Origin: Symbiodinium natans
Lineage: Eukaryota > Sar > Dinophyceae > Suessiales > Symbiodiniaceae
Direction of reading: 5' to 3'
Length of the DNA stretch: 64,000 nucleotides
NCBI GenBank assembly: GCA_905221605.1
Contig: CAJNDS010000868.1
Coordinates: 1 to 64,000 of the forward strand
Below the pieces are notes generated by a model. The model searched no databases. It saw only the letters and a list, made by a program, of their open reading frames with translations, and had not been told where the DNA came from. Of this stretch, positions 48,662 to 58,739 are shown piece after piece (positions within the stretch are counted from its first letter, which is position 1; each line of letters opens with the position of its first letter). A program made the position numbers and the translations under genes.

Positions 48662-49109
48662 CCAGATTGACAACCAATCGCTCCTCATTGCCTGAGGATC
48701 GTCTTGGCCGTTGATGCTGACGATTCCTGGCAGCAGCTTCCTGTGACCGACAAAACCCTACAATGCCTACGTCCGGGCAGCGTACGGTCGCCGACGCGGA
48801 TCTCACGAACACCAGGGCACTGTCGGTTCCAGGCCTGCCGAGTCGGAGTCGTCGAAAAGTGCCCCCCATGAGTGCCCCATGAGCGCCACATGAGTGCCCC
48901 ATGAGTGCCCGGTGCTCTCAACAGTCCGGTCCACTCCCCAGGCCTCCACAGCGCCACCTGGCAGCACTCGCTCCACGAGCAAGCCGTCCTCACCTGCAAG
49001 AGGATGAGGCATACTTGGCTCTACATGTGCATGTCATTGTTGGCTTCATGCCTGTGACGTGGAGTCCGACAGGGACAGTGTCGGCTCTTCGAAGTGTGAG
49101 GGAAAATAC
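48662..49109 (-). CDS. PDZ-like domain protein, four joined exons
   Basis: Exons 49109-49052 (VFSLTLRRADTVPVGLHVT), 48993-48944 (EDGLLVERVLPGGAVE), 48834-48786 (AWNRQCPGVREIRVGD) and 48726 to about 48662 (RIVSINGQDDPQAMRSD) join in frame. Together they form a full PDZ-like domain: a beta strand with R-x-x-x-x-x-G-L, the L-L-V-x-x-V-x-x-G-A-V-x-x-W-N segment, V-G-D-R-I-V-S-I-N-G, and the start of the last helix. Donors are GC (ACAG|GCATGA), GC (GGAG|GCCTGG) and GT (GACC|GTACGC). PDZ-like domains bind peptide termini or act as scaffolds. Flanking exons lie at 49253-49700 and possibly 48193-48423. Confidence 0.7.
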
Positions 49110-49252
49110 CTCACAAGGATGTAGCCGATTTGGCAATAAGAAGTGTGGTCAAGTGAACGCTTCGGAGCGGCCTCGGGTTCAGAGGATGTTGGGCTGCCTG
49201 GGAACGACGGCAGGGTGCCGGCAACTAGGGTGCCGGGATGGGACGGGTCTGC

Positions 49253-49700
49253 CTATCCCTGTAAAAGGGCTCTTGCAGCGTCGGATACATAATGTCGGTT
49301 CTTTTCAATCGGCTCCTTTCTCAGCATCTGCGTAGGCTTCGCTGTGCATGCTTTGTTTCTTCGCGGTGTCTGGGCATCACTCATCTTGCCCGGCTTGCCC
49401 TCTGCCAACCCGACGTCGGATTCATCAGACCAGATTTTTGGCCCTTCAGCATCCTGCACGTTGCAACTCAGCTGCTTCCCTTGTCCCTGTCGTGACTTTC
49501 CCCTGTCCCACCGCCCCATCGCTCTCCGTAGCTTCGCTTGGGCCACAGAAAGTGGCTTTCCATTCGGCGCGGTTCACGCCAACCCCTGGCCACGGCGCCA
49601 CGCGGCGAGGCCGGCATGCAGCCCGGACTGGTGAGGACAGGGCCACTCTCCCCTGATCCAGCCGCAACGTCAGCAACCTGCAGGCACATCAGGCTTGATA
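49253..49700 (-). CDS. exons of an unknown, probably disordered protein
   Basis: After a good acceptor (TGCCTGCAG|GTTGCT) a frame reads VADVAAGSGESGPVLTSPGC at about 49685-49620. A second open frame from 49546 reads AQAKLRRAMGRWDRGKSRQG, then SDESDVGLAEGKPGKMSDAQ. Both are Gly/Ser/Lys-rich. They probably precede the PDZ-like exons in the same gene; joins not shown. Confidence 0.35.
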
Positions 49701-50395
49701 TGTCGCACGAGAGCGCACTCTGCAAGCCACACGCACGCCTCCTCTTCTTCGCGGTGCCTAAGTCGTCTTGCCAGCAAGGAGAACCGCGCAACTTTCATTC
49801 CGCAAAGATAGTAGCATATTTGACGATCTTGCTTCGCAATAACGCGGAGGCTCCATGTTGTCCAAGCAGATTGATTCATGCGCCAGAGATTTCGGAATTT
49901 GAAGTCAATAGGCGGTGCTGTGCCCGACAGGGAGTCGAAACGGCCACCTTTGGTCACACCGTTTAAAGCTTAGGATCACATGGCCTCCTCCATTTGTTTA
50001 CGATGGTGAGATTTGACAGATTGTTGAACAGGCTTAGTCGACGAAAGGAGTTGTTTCGCAAGAGTATGTTTCCCTTCCCCGCAGTTTTGATCAGGGAGGG
50101 TGATTGTCCTGCTAGTCGGCTGGCTTCTTTCTTATATTTTGAAAGAGGCAGTGCTGCCGCTTCAGTGCGAAGCCGAGGTGGGCCTTTGTAAATTCTGACT
50201 CGAATATTGGCCTGCCCATATTCCAAATTAATGACGCGGATCAAGCCATCACAGCAACTCTGCACTAGAAGTCGGGCAGTTGGCTATCAAACGGTCGGAG
50301 TTGGCTAGTTGGTTGTATCACCAGCCCTGTTCCCTCGACTTGAGCCCCAGGGCGCCCCCAAACCCTCAAGAAGCCAAGGGGCTCTGCGAAGCAGT

Positions 50396-51036
50396 TTAAA
50401 TACGCAGGCACTTCGTCAGGGGTGCGCCTATAGGGTGCCAGTGACCTGCCGGAACCAACTGCGGCGACTTCCAAACCAGCCCCCCCCCCTCCTGTTTGAT
50501 GCTGTTATTATAGTATGTTCCTCGTCGAGAATCAAGCCAGAGTCTGAGGCTCAGAGCAGGAACGCTTCTAAGAAAATGCCCACACCACTCGCGAGAGCGC
50601 CCCGAGAACGTCCGCCGTATGCACGTTATGTTCGAGAAGCCGGAGCATGCAAATCGCTTGCAATCTGCAGAAAATACGATGCTGAATCGTGGCATCCATC
50701 TGTGGTCGGGGCGTGGTCAAGGGCGCTTGTGCCACTTCATCACGTGCCTGGAGAAAGCTTGCGGATGAAAGAAAAACCTTCTGGGCCTTCGGTGACACAG
50801 CATCATGCCTGCGTGTCAGCATGCTCTGAAGATGATTGGGATGAGTGCCTTAGCATCTCAGCTCCAGCCTCGCCTAGCCTAGCTGGATCAAACCCTGGCA
50901 AGCCACTCTGCAGGAAGAGGATGCATGCAATCAGACAAGCGCGGAACGATGGAGCTCCGAACAAAACAGTCAGGTGCCTCATCAGGGCCTGCATCGCTTC
51001 CCAAAGCAAATGAGAAGTCTGTAGGCGGAGAAACAT
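50396..51036 (-). CDS. ambiguous coding region, minus strand favoured
   Basis: Minus frames at 51036-50803 (LWEAMQALMRHLTVLFGAPS ... GFDPARLGEAGAEMLRH) and 50822-50568 (MDATIQHRIFCRLQAICMLR) are protein-like and agree with the strand of all neighbours. A 234-codon plus frame (50309-51013) spans the same DNA and cannot be excluded. No domain on either strand. Confidence 0.3.
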
Positions 51037-51248
51037 GCATTGCCAGCCCCAACCTTATAGCAACCGGCTTAGTGGAGGAGTGAGGGGGAAATCAAGGCAC
51101 GTGTGTGCTGTTATGCGACGATGGCAATCGATACTGCAGTGTATTCGCCTCGGCCCCGGCCATGGGAGTCCGAGGTTCTGTAAGACCGTGCCACCTTCAC
51201 TCCCCTTCCCAGCCAGTCCCCCTACCCAGAAACCTCCGATGCCCGTTG

Positions 51249-51260
51249 CCCCCCCCCCCC
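51249..51260. repeat. C12 homopolymer
   Basis: Twelve consecutive C. A C10 run also occurs at 50480-50489. Confidence 0.9.
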
Positions 51261-51429
51261 TTTCGTTCAGGTTGGAAGTTTCTGAACGAAAATGACGGGA
51301 ATTGGGTTCCTCGACCTGAACCTACCAGCAACAGAGTCCGATGTTTCCACCGATTCTGGGAGTTCTTGAAGGACCTAGAAGCAGACACGGCGAAGCCAGA
51401 AATCCTCCTGTGAGAGGACCCATGCACTC

Positions 51430-53110
51430 AGCCTTTGCAAGATTCGAAGACATTTGAGTGTTGAGTTTTGTGGGATACTTCGGAAAGCACGTCGGCTCCA
51501 GAGCCCTAAGTTAGAGTGCAGGCCTCCAGACTGGCTCTGAGCACCGCATTTTCACCTTGAGGACTAAAGTGCTGACATGTAGCGGGGCTGCATGCACCCA
51601 TGACATCCGACCGATGACGACCATTAGGCCACCCACTTTCTAGCCTTTGGTATGACCTCAGCACGGGAAGAGCATTTCCACGTCGACTGAGCCAAAACTA
51701 CTCCAAGGACGCCACTCGGTGCATCTGCGGATCTCACCTCAGTGGCTCTGATCACTCTCCAAATGTCAAAGGCCGATCATGACCGAACTAATTGAAACTT
51801 GAGTCCCCGGCTCTGAAGCTGCTCAGTTTGACAGGCCTGCTGTTGCTGCATGTACCTGTGGTTCGATCAGTCTCGAGTGTGCGCTTCAGCAAGGTCAAAG
51901 AGTCGACAAGCTGCGTGAGCGCACGCTACAGCTTTCTGGCCCTTCTTGTACAGTGCATCGACCTAACGCTTCGAGGCATCGCAAGCAAAGAACGAACTCT
52001 CGGCTTCCCTGAGTCCAATGCTGTGGATTGTGTCGTGGTGTCTAGGTGACGCATACATGTCTCTGTCACCTCCAGGTGTCGCAGAGAAGGCATATGCACT
52101 GCCAATATATGCCGATATGCATTCTTCAAGTGCAATGAAATAAAACGCGGTCCGCTGAAGCACTTGTCACGGTGCTTGGGACTATCTGCCTCCTTCGTTA
52201 TGGTTTCTCTCAGCCCCTGCCGGATGCAAAGGACAACAATTCCAAAAAGGTACTCGACGCACATATCGTTGTCTTCCGCAAGGTTCAAGAACATGCCTTC
52301 ACCAAGTCCTCATCCAGAGCTTGAGCTTGGTGGCCCTGTCCCTGCCGAGTTGTTTGAAATGAACTCAAGTGCTGTCAGGATCGGCTTCCAAAGTGCCTCC
52401 AAGCCAGGGGGAGCCTGCACTGTTGCCTGCGACATGCTTCAGAGCCAGCGCGTCTACCCCCACTTGCTTCGAGCCCCAGCGGCTTCCCAAAAACAGCACT
52501 GCATGTCGAGATGCTCGCTCCCATTGTGCTTTCACGCGACTCACTTCTGTCCAATTGCGAACTCTCAGAACCACTCCCCCAATCCCGCTCTGACCGCCCT
52601 ACTGCCAAACACGCTTCGAAACCGTTCTGAAAATGCTGAACTAGCGATACAGTAACTTTTGCGGCAGCTCCGTGAGACACCTCTTCGGTGTTGTCGCATG
52701 CCTCCGACGAACATTGGAAAATAAAGTCGCTTCTCACTGTACGGCACTACAGGGGACACAAGCCAACAGCCCATCGAACAGCGACACCAACGCCATGTTG
52801 CCCAACCTATCGAATCCACATCTCTGCAAAGGTCACAGGCACGTACAGATGCTGGAGCTTCTTATCTGCGCCAGACGTCGGTCTTTTGGATCTGCGGTTG
52901 CCTGCTTCATGAGCCGGCTGTGTTCTTCGCGGCACGACTCCGCTTGTCCGGGATGTTGCCCGCAGTCCGCCATGTCCTCCATCTTCGGATTGATCTACTT
53001 CAGGTTGCGACATCGGACATAGCTACATTGATGCATGCGGCTCTCGACGGAGATGTCCGTGCCGGCAACGTTGCTCTGGGCACCCCACCACAAACACTGG
53101 GCGATGAGCC
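51430..53110. other. possible weak LRR-like exons, otherwise no firm gene
   Basis: Minus frames show MPSLRHLEVTETCM (about 52090-52045) and KKLQHLYVPVTFAEMW (about 52865-52820). Each could be one irregular LRR, but they are too short to support a gene. Nothing else stands out. Confidence 0.25.
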
Positions 53111-53119
53111 TGGCACCAC

Positions 53120-54127
53120 CTACAAGGACCACGCCTGCGAATATGCGGAGAACAGCTGATAATCCCTGCCAGTCTTGGCGGCACCATAACGTGCTGTCGT
53201 TCTGCTCTTGACGTGCCAAGTGTCGTACCCACTGCGCAGAGCAAGGCGGCAGGACCTGGCAGTAGCCAGGCACTGCAATCTGCCGACGACTCGGTCCGCT
53301 TCTTGCGCTCCTGCCTGTGCTTCGTGTGTGTGCACAGGCAGGCAGTGCAGGCAACGCCGAAAATCTGCCACCAGCAGGTTCGCATCCCAGCCGGTGGCTT
53401 CGTTGGACATGTTGGACAGGCAGCAGTAGATGGAGTGCAGATCTGCCTCGGACATTGCATCGAAGGCTTCCGCAAGTAAGTCCCGATCCAGCGCGGTGTC
53501 GTACTCGCCCAACCGGCAGAAGCAAGGAAGTCCAGATTCCAAAATGGCTAAATTTATCTGCAAACATCTCCGCACAAAATTCTGGCTGTGCTCTTCGGAG
53601 CCTTCATCATCTCCAATATACAGATGCAGCATCTCATGAATCATGGTGCCACAAAGATCCCGCCTTGTGAAATGGACGCCAGGGTCCAAAACAATTCTAT
53701 TGCTGCCTGGATGTGCCCCACCTGCACCACCACGAAGATGCCAGCTCTTGTCCAATTCGATTCTGTTTGCAATATCTGCGTCCAAGGCCCCTTCGAAGAA
53801 TCGCACATTCACATCCTCAAAGGCTCCCCGCAACCATGCCGAGAGATTCTCCGGCTCGTCGTCTTCTAGTGGCTGGTGCAGAACTGCCATCGAAAGTGCG
53901 GGACTTTCCTGTGCCCCGGCTCGCACTCGCTTTCGCATGGATTTGCGGTAGCTTCGCCCACCGCCTACGAAGCTGCCCGCAGAGCCTGTGCAAATAATCG
54001 CTCTGCGAAGAAGGCACGGGCAGTTTGGCTGGGGTGCTGGTGCTTGCGCATTCCTTGCAGCTCCACGAGGGCCAAGAACATCTACTGCACGTGCACACAG
54101 TCGCGGCAGTGGCGGACAAGCGAACAT
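53120..54127 (-). CDS. SprT-like zinc metalloprotease
   Basis: A continuous frame from an ATG at 54127 (MFACPPLPRLCARAVDVLG), about 335 aa; a later ATG (MAVLHQPLEDDEPENLSAWL) would give a more typical SprT start. The SprT core contains FEDVNVRFFEGALDA, then LCGTMIHEMLHLYIGDD with the HExxH zinc motif (HEMLH). A third likely ligand is in EEHSQNF, placed like the H-G-x-x-F of SprT/Spartan proteins, with Ser for Gly. Spartan-type proteases cleave DNA-protein crosslinks in the nucleus; that role for this protein is inference. The last 80 residues are Arg/Ala-rich without a clear zinc ribbon. An overlapping frame there (CTACLCTHTKHRQERKKR) hints at a frameshift or splice near 53380. The N-terminal 80 residues are basic and may target an organelle or be non-coding. 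Confidence 0.8.
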   Translation of the reverse strand: MFACPPLPRLCARAVDVLGPRGAARNAQAPAPQPNCPCLLRRAIICTGSAGSFVGGGRSYRKSMRKRVRAGAQESPALSMAVLHQPLEDDEPENLSAWLRGAFEDVNVRFFEGALDADIANRIELDKSWHLRGGAGGAHPGSNRIVLDPGVHFTRRDLCGTMIHEMLHLYIGDDEGSEEHSQNFVRRCLQINLAILESGLPCFCRLGEYDTALDRDLLAEAFDAMSEADLHSIYCCLSNMSNEATGWDANLLVADFRRCLHCLPVHTHEAQAGAQEADRVVGRLQCLATARSCRLALRSGYDTWHVKSRTTARYGAAKTGRDYQLFSAYSQAWSL

Positions 54128-54255
54128 GATCGAAGGATGCCCAAGCACAATGCTTAAGCTCGAGATTGAAAATAAGCGGACCACCAGTCAGTGATTTTGC
54201 TGTGGCCTTTGGCTGCACATCTCCGGTTCGCTCGGACTGTTCCTCTTTTCTTGAG

Positions 54256-56562
54256 CTATTCCTTCCAGATCTCGTCAATTGCCGCGTCTTCGTGAAAGCA
54301 GCAGACCTTTATGGCACTGCAATTTGCAAACTATGCTGCTTGCGGTGCTCTAAGTACTCTGTCACATCCAAACAAGGACCGGCAGCGTCAACACACACGG
54401 GCGATCTCGGGCACCCTACGTGCACGTCCCATGGCGAAGCGGCCTCACGCAAGGCAGCCATATAGATCATATAGCTTTTTACTGTCACTACAGCTCTGTC
54501 GATTTGGATCGAACGTGGTCACCGACTGTGAAACAGCCACTCCATGAGGCAAAAAGAGGCTGAGGTCCTCAGACAGTACCGCATCACCTCCTACCACCAC
54601 TGCAGGCAAGCATCGTTGCTGTACAGGCTGTCATACATGGCCGCGAATCCATCCATGCTGTTGATGTGCTTTACCTTGGTCGACGGGCCCTGAGTCCAAG
54701 CGAGCTTCATGAAGGATTCTCCCGGCCATCCGCCGCCTACCCATAAAGCAGGAGTTGTTCGGACAAGCTGCTGCGATGATCTTCTTCATGCGGTCAATGA
54801 AAGCCTGAATCGAACTAGATTTTATGGACAGGAGGTTCACTTCACAGTCGCTTCTTCCCATGCATGATGCGCCTGGTAGGAATGCTTGAGCTTCTCGTTT
54901 CGGCCTGTCTTTGTAACCTCTGGCTGGGCAGTCGCAGAAACGTGCAGCTGGCATGCGCTTTGCAAGCCGCTGATCTGATTTGCCACGGAAGCACCTGCCT
55001 CGGCCACCATCCGGCGTCTCTCGCGCCAGGAGGATTCGTCAAACAAAACTTCTCGCGCACGCTTTTCAAAGACTTGATCCTGCTCGCGGGCACACGAACC
55101 AATGAGGGGACATCATGCTGGCCACCAAAGGAATGAAGGCCCTTGTCTCTCACCTCTCTCTCACACTTCGGCCTTCATCTTCTTTTGGAAGACGGCAGGG
55201 CCTATGACCTTTATGGAGGCTGGTAGGCTGGCTGTCGCATGCCGCACCGCACAGGTTCTTAGATACTGAGTCACCGTTTCTTGGAGCGTGTTCCTTGACT
55301 GGGGCCTTTGCCATGTTGTACATGAGATTCGTTCCCATCCTGCATGCAGCATACGTCAAGCACTTTGCAGAAACGATCGCGCAAGTGTCTGGAACACCTG
55401 AGAGTGATCTTCTGTCGGAGCTCCCCGTCGCACTTGAAGTCCATGTAGACCTTGATGCAGACAGTGTCTGTGAGGCGCCGAAAGCTTCCATCTCATTTGA
55501 GAACCCGACCACGGTGTGGTTGCTTGGAAGCGAGTCCACGTCTTCATAGGTGAAGACCTGGCGATCGTCAGCCTGTTACTGGTGCTCATCTGCGCAGAGA
55601 TCCACCTCGTGGTAAAGATCCGTCGATCGCGCGAACTCCAGATGATCCTTGCGCCGCTTCTGCATGATAGTTCATTGCTGGCAGGCCAAAGGTCTAAGAA
55701 GTCCTGGGACGTCAGGCCGAAGACATACCTGCCGCATGATGTCTTAACGCGCTGCTCGACCCGAAGCACGTCAGCTGATCAGCTACGTGCGAAGCCGACC
55801 TCATCTCCCGCATCCGCAAGCAGAAGGCCAAAGCCAGAGCGGTTTTCGCAGAAGCGCAGGAGATCAGCACGCAGCTGATCATCCTGAGGCTTCGTCACAC
55901 CATCTCGAACCAGTCGAGGAGGTCTTCAAATTGAGGAGGCTCGGATGAAGTTGTTCCAACACCAAAAGAGGGACCAGAGAGCTACACGAGACCTACGGAC
56001 TGCGGACCATGACAACCATGATAACCATGATCCTTCCGTTTCAGAGTTCACCCACCCATGACCCGGCGGGTCTGACCTTCTCTGCAGTGAGTTGCTTGCA
56101 GCTCTGTTCTGGCAAGTTCGTTTCGGATGATTGCTGCATGTCATGCGGTTTCTCTGTGGGTCCGGCCCGGTGTCCACCAAGAGCTGTTCATCCATGTAGT
56201 AGGCCATGGTGTAGATCTCCTGACAGAAACACCTCTAGACTTGCTTCCGCACGTTGCAGGACTGCGCCTTTGTCGCCACCATCCAGTCCTGCCGGGGTTT
56301 ATAAGCACTCGAAAATATTCGAACGCACCTCTGCAATTCGGAAATCACTGCACCTCGAGGTGGGGCTCCAGGCCTTCACAGACCTAAAAGTGGCGAAAGC
56401 GGCGAAAGGCTGAAAGCCTCGAAGCTCCAGAGCCGAGCTGAGCCGGGGTACCTCCATCTCCTGGAAACGGCGCAGGTTGAAGGGTATCTCCTCCATGGCA
56501 AGTTCCACCTGCGAATTGAATTGAGGAGCAAAGAGAAGCTGCATGGGCTCTCCCAGTTCCAT
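54256..56562 (-). CDS. multi-exon gene of unknown family
   Basis: Ordered minus exons: 56562 onward (MELGEPMQLLFAPQFNSQVE, then LAMEEIPFNLRRFQEMEVPR; possible start), about 56225-56170 (EIYTMAYYMDEQLLVDTG), about 55950-55905 (SSEPPQFEDLLDWFEM), about 55905-55790 (TKPQDDQLRADLLRFCENRS, then LLLADAGDEVGF), about 55650-55590 (KRRKDHLEFARSTDLYHEVD), about 55480-55330 (TVCIKVYMDFKCDGELRQKI), about 55080-54838 (REVLFDESSWRERRRMVAEA), about 54815-54760 (SIKSSSIQAFIDRMKKII), about 54400-54340 (DVTEYLEHRKQH) and the terminal HEDAAIDEIWKE-TAG at 54256. The protein is soluble and helical with a KVYMDFKC core. I do not recognise the family. The stop lies 129 bp before the SprT ATG. Confidence 0.55.
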
Positions 56563-57193
56563 GCAACTGGACTAAGTGGCAGACCATTGCAGGCTCCCCT
56601 TTCTTGCCCGGCGGTATAGTCCCTCCTCAGAGCCCAATCTTAGAGGGGCTACACGGACGGTCACCCTCCCTTCTGCAGAGGCTTCAGCCAACCGGCTGCA
56701 CCTGGAACCTGCCGAGCTGCCAAGTGATGAAATGATGGCGCTTGCACGTGTTTCTTTCTATTGCTATTGACTCACATGGTCGCTGTTTGGTGAGGCAGTG
56801 AAAGCTGAGCGTCACCCTGTGTCACTGTGTCAGCACAATCCAAACAGGAGTGCCTTGCAGGTGGCACAAGGCCGTATAGCCGTGTTCCGACAGCCACCTG
56901 ACCAATGTCCCGAAACACAGGAGCACTTTGTTGGATTACTGCTGCAGGACCAGTGCCATGATGCTACAGCGACCGGTCGGCTCTTTTGGTGTGTCAGACG
57001 TTCCAGTCTGATTGTTCCATGGATGGTATGCTTGCCTGTGAGATGTCATACAACAGCGTGCTCTGATCGGAAAGGGTCCAAGCATTCCATCCACCGGTTA
57101 GGCATTATCCAGCTGCTGCAGCGAGCTTCATGCGCTTCCACAACACCAGCTCTCTTGTTTCACGTGAGAATCACAAGTTCGGAGATCTCGGAA

Positions 57194-58393
57194 TCATGCC
57201 ACTCGCTGCACCAAGTGCAAGCCCTGGTGAGAGGCTACGATGTCACTCCACTGACCAGGCTGCAGAATATCGCACACCTGCTCAAGATCGCGCCGTGGAC
57301 CATTCAAGGCACGATGCTAAGCCACCATCGAAATCGCAAGAGCATCGCAAGAGCATCGCAAGAGCATCGCGGCGCAATACGCCTCCTTGAAGTGCTCGCT
57401 CATCGCAGCCCGAGCCTTGTAGGTGGGCAAAGTGCAACCCTCCCCATCCCTTCAGCTGTGCCAGCTGAGCTTGGTACGAAGCCGCGCTCTCATGAGAACT
57501 AGACCCATAGAAATGCATAGCTGGATAAGAGAAAAGATCAGAGTCGGAGATAGCAGAACACCCAGAGACACACTGAGACACACTCCCAGGATCTCCCAGG
57601 AAGTTTAAATCCACGCCTCTGGAGCGACCCAGCCGAGGTCACCACAAGCAAGAGCCCCCTGAGGCACGCATTGGCACGTAATGGCACCATGTTGGGAAAT
57701 GCACCAGATGCACCAGGAAAAATCGTGCTGGCAATACGCTTGCGCAGTGCTCTCAGCCGGCCTTCTGTGCTGTTTCACAGTCGGAGAGCTTTCGGCACAG
57801 CTCTATGAACTTCTTTGAGCTCAAGGATATGAGCTCCGTTACCTGAGATGGGCATCTCTGTGATTTCTGATGGGGATGTCTTCGACTCGCGAAAGCACGC
57901 GCCAGACTAGTGAGGGGTTGGTGAGCATGTTCGACAATCGCAACTTGTCTGAGGTCTCAACATCTTTTGGCGTCTTTGTCCATGACTTCCTGAGATGCAA
58001 CCACAGCTTGCAAAGCAACACAATCTTAGCAAACAACCCCGATGCAATGTGTCATAAAAACCCAATGGCCCCTGTCATGTCCTCAAAACCCTCCAAGACG
58101 CCACACTTAGCAACCTGCAACGCTTGCATGCCAAAGGGCCGATCCCGTCGAATCTCCGTGATGGCGCTGCGGAGGAGGCGCTCTGCCTCCGCCCGCGTGC
58201 GGGAGGCCCACGCGGCCTCAAAAACCATTCGCGCTCTGTGAACTGCACGTTGAGAACTGCTATTGAGAACTGCATATGGAGAACTGCATGTTGATCTGCA
58301 GTAGCTTCACTACGCCGGTGGCGCTCTTGTCTCAAGATCTCCAAGGCCTTTGGATCCTCTGCTGGCTTCGCACCCTCGTGGAACTTCACCTTG
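57194..58393 (-). CDS. parvulin-type peptidyl-prolyl cis-trans isomerase-like protein
   Basis: The last exon, 57277-57194, reads VCDILQPGQWSDIVASHQGL then HLVQRVA-TGA. This fits the end of a PPIC/parvulin domain (F-x-L-x-x-G-x-x-S-x-x-V-x-S-x-x-G-x-H-I). The preceding exon, 57415-57383 (ARAAMSEHFKE, GC donor), supplies the G-x-M-x-x-x-F-x-x-A part. An exon at about 58240-58060 reads RTRAEAERLLRSAITEIRRD, then FGMQALQVAKCGVLEGFEDM. An exon from 58393 reads VKFHEGAKPAEDPKALEILR. Parvulins catalyse proline isomerisation in protein folding or signalling. The order fits the family, but the GG-L-G segment is weak and not all joins are proven. A minus frame to 58735 might be 5' sequence. Confidence 0.6.
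58250..58310. repeat. short tandem repeat (GCAGTTCTCAA-like), ~4 units
   Basis: Four copies of a GAGAACTGC-containing unit on the plus strand, located between two exons of the parvulin-like gene. Confidence 0.75.
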
Positions 58394-58739
58394 ACAAGTT
58401 CTCATGGCTTAGGCTCTGTGCCAAACTGAACAGGTCAAGCCGGTTTGTAAGAGCAGTGTGCATTCGAACTCTGAGATCAAAAAATTCTCAAAACTCACGG
58501 CATCATCCCACGGCTCACACTGGGATCCACGGGGTACTGGCATAAATGCGTAGGCGCGGGGCCAAGATATGCCTGAGCCGCATGCTTTGCGTGGCCTCGG
58601 CTCTACAGGCTTGAACACAAAGCTTTGTTCAATGCTTTGTTTCTCGAGAGATGGCCGAGTGGGGCCCGCGAATGCCCCGCAAAAGCTTTGCAAAAGTCCA
58701 TGACGATCAATGAAGCTCGCATGAGTCAACGTCATGAAG

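Noticed and set aside
49905-49960. Minus-strand GTTTCGACTCC resembling a T-arm
   Set aside because: The flanking stem does not pair and no tRNA body is found.
50309-51013. 234-codon plus-strand frame
   Set aside because: Not excluded, but the strand bias of the window and protein-like minus frames make it less likely; no domain seen.
55295-55878. Plus-strand frames with hydrophobic, protein-like sequence
   Set aside because: The opposite strand carries several ordered exons of a longer gene; the plus frames contain stops when followed further.
56798-57502. 234-codon plus-strand frame
   Set aside because: Shadow of the parvulin-like exons, which are on the minus strand.
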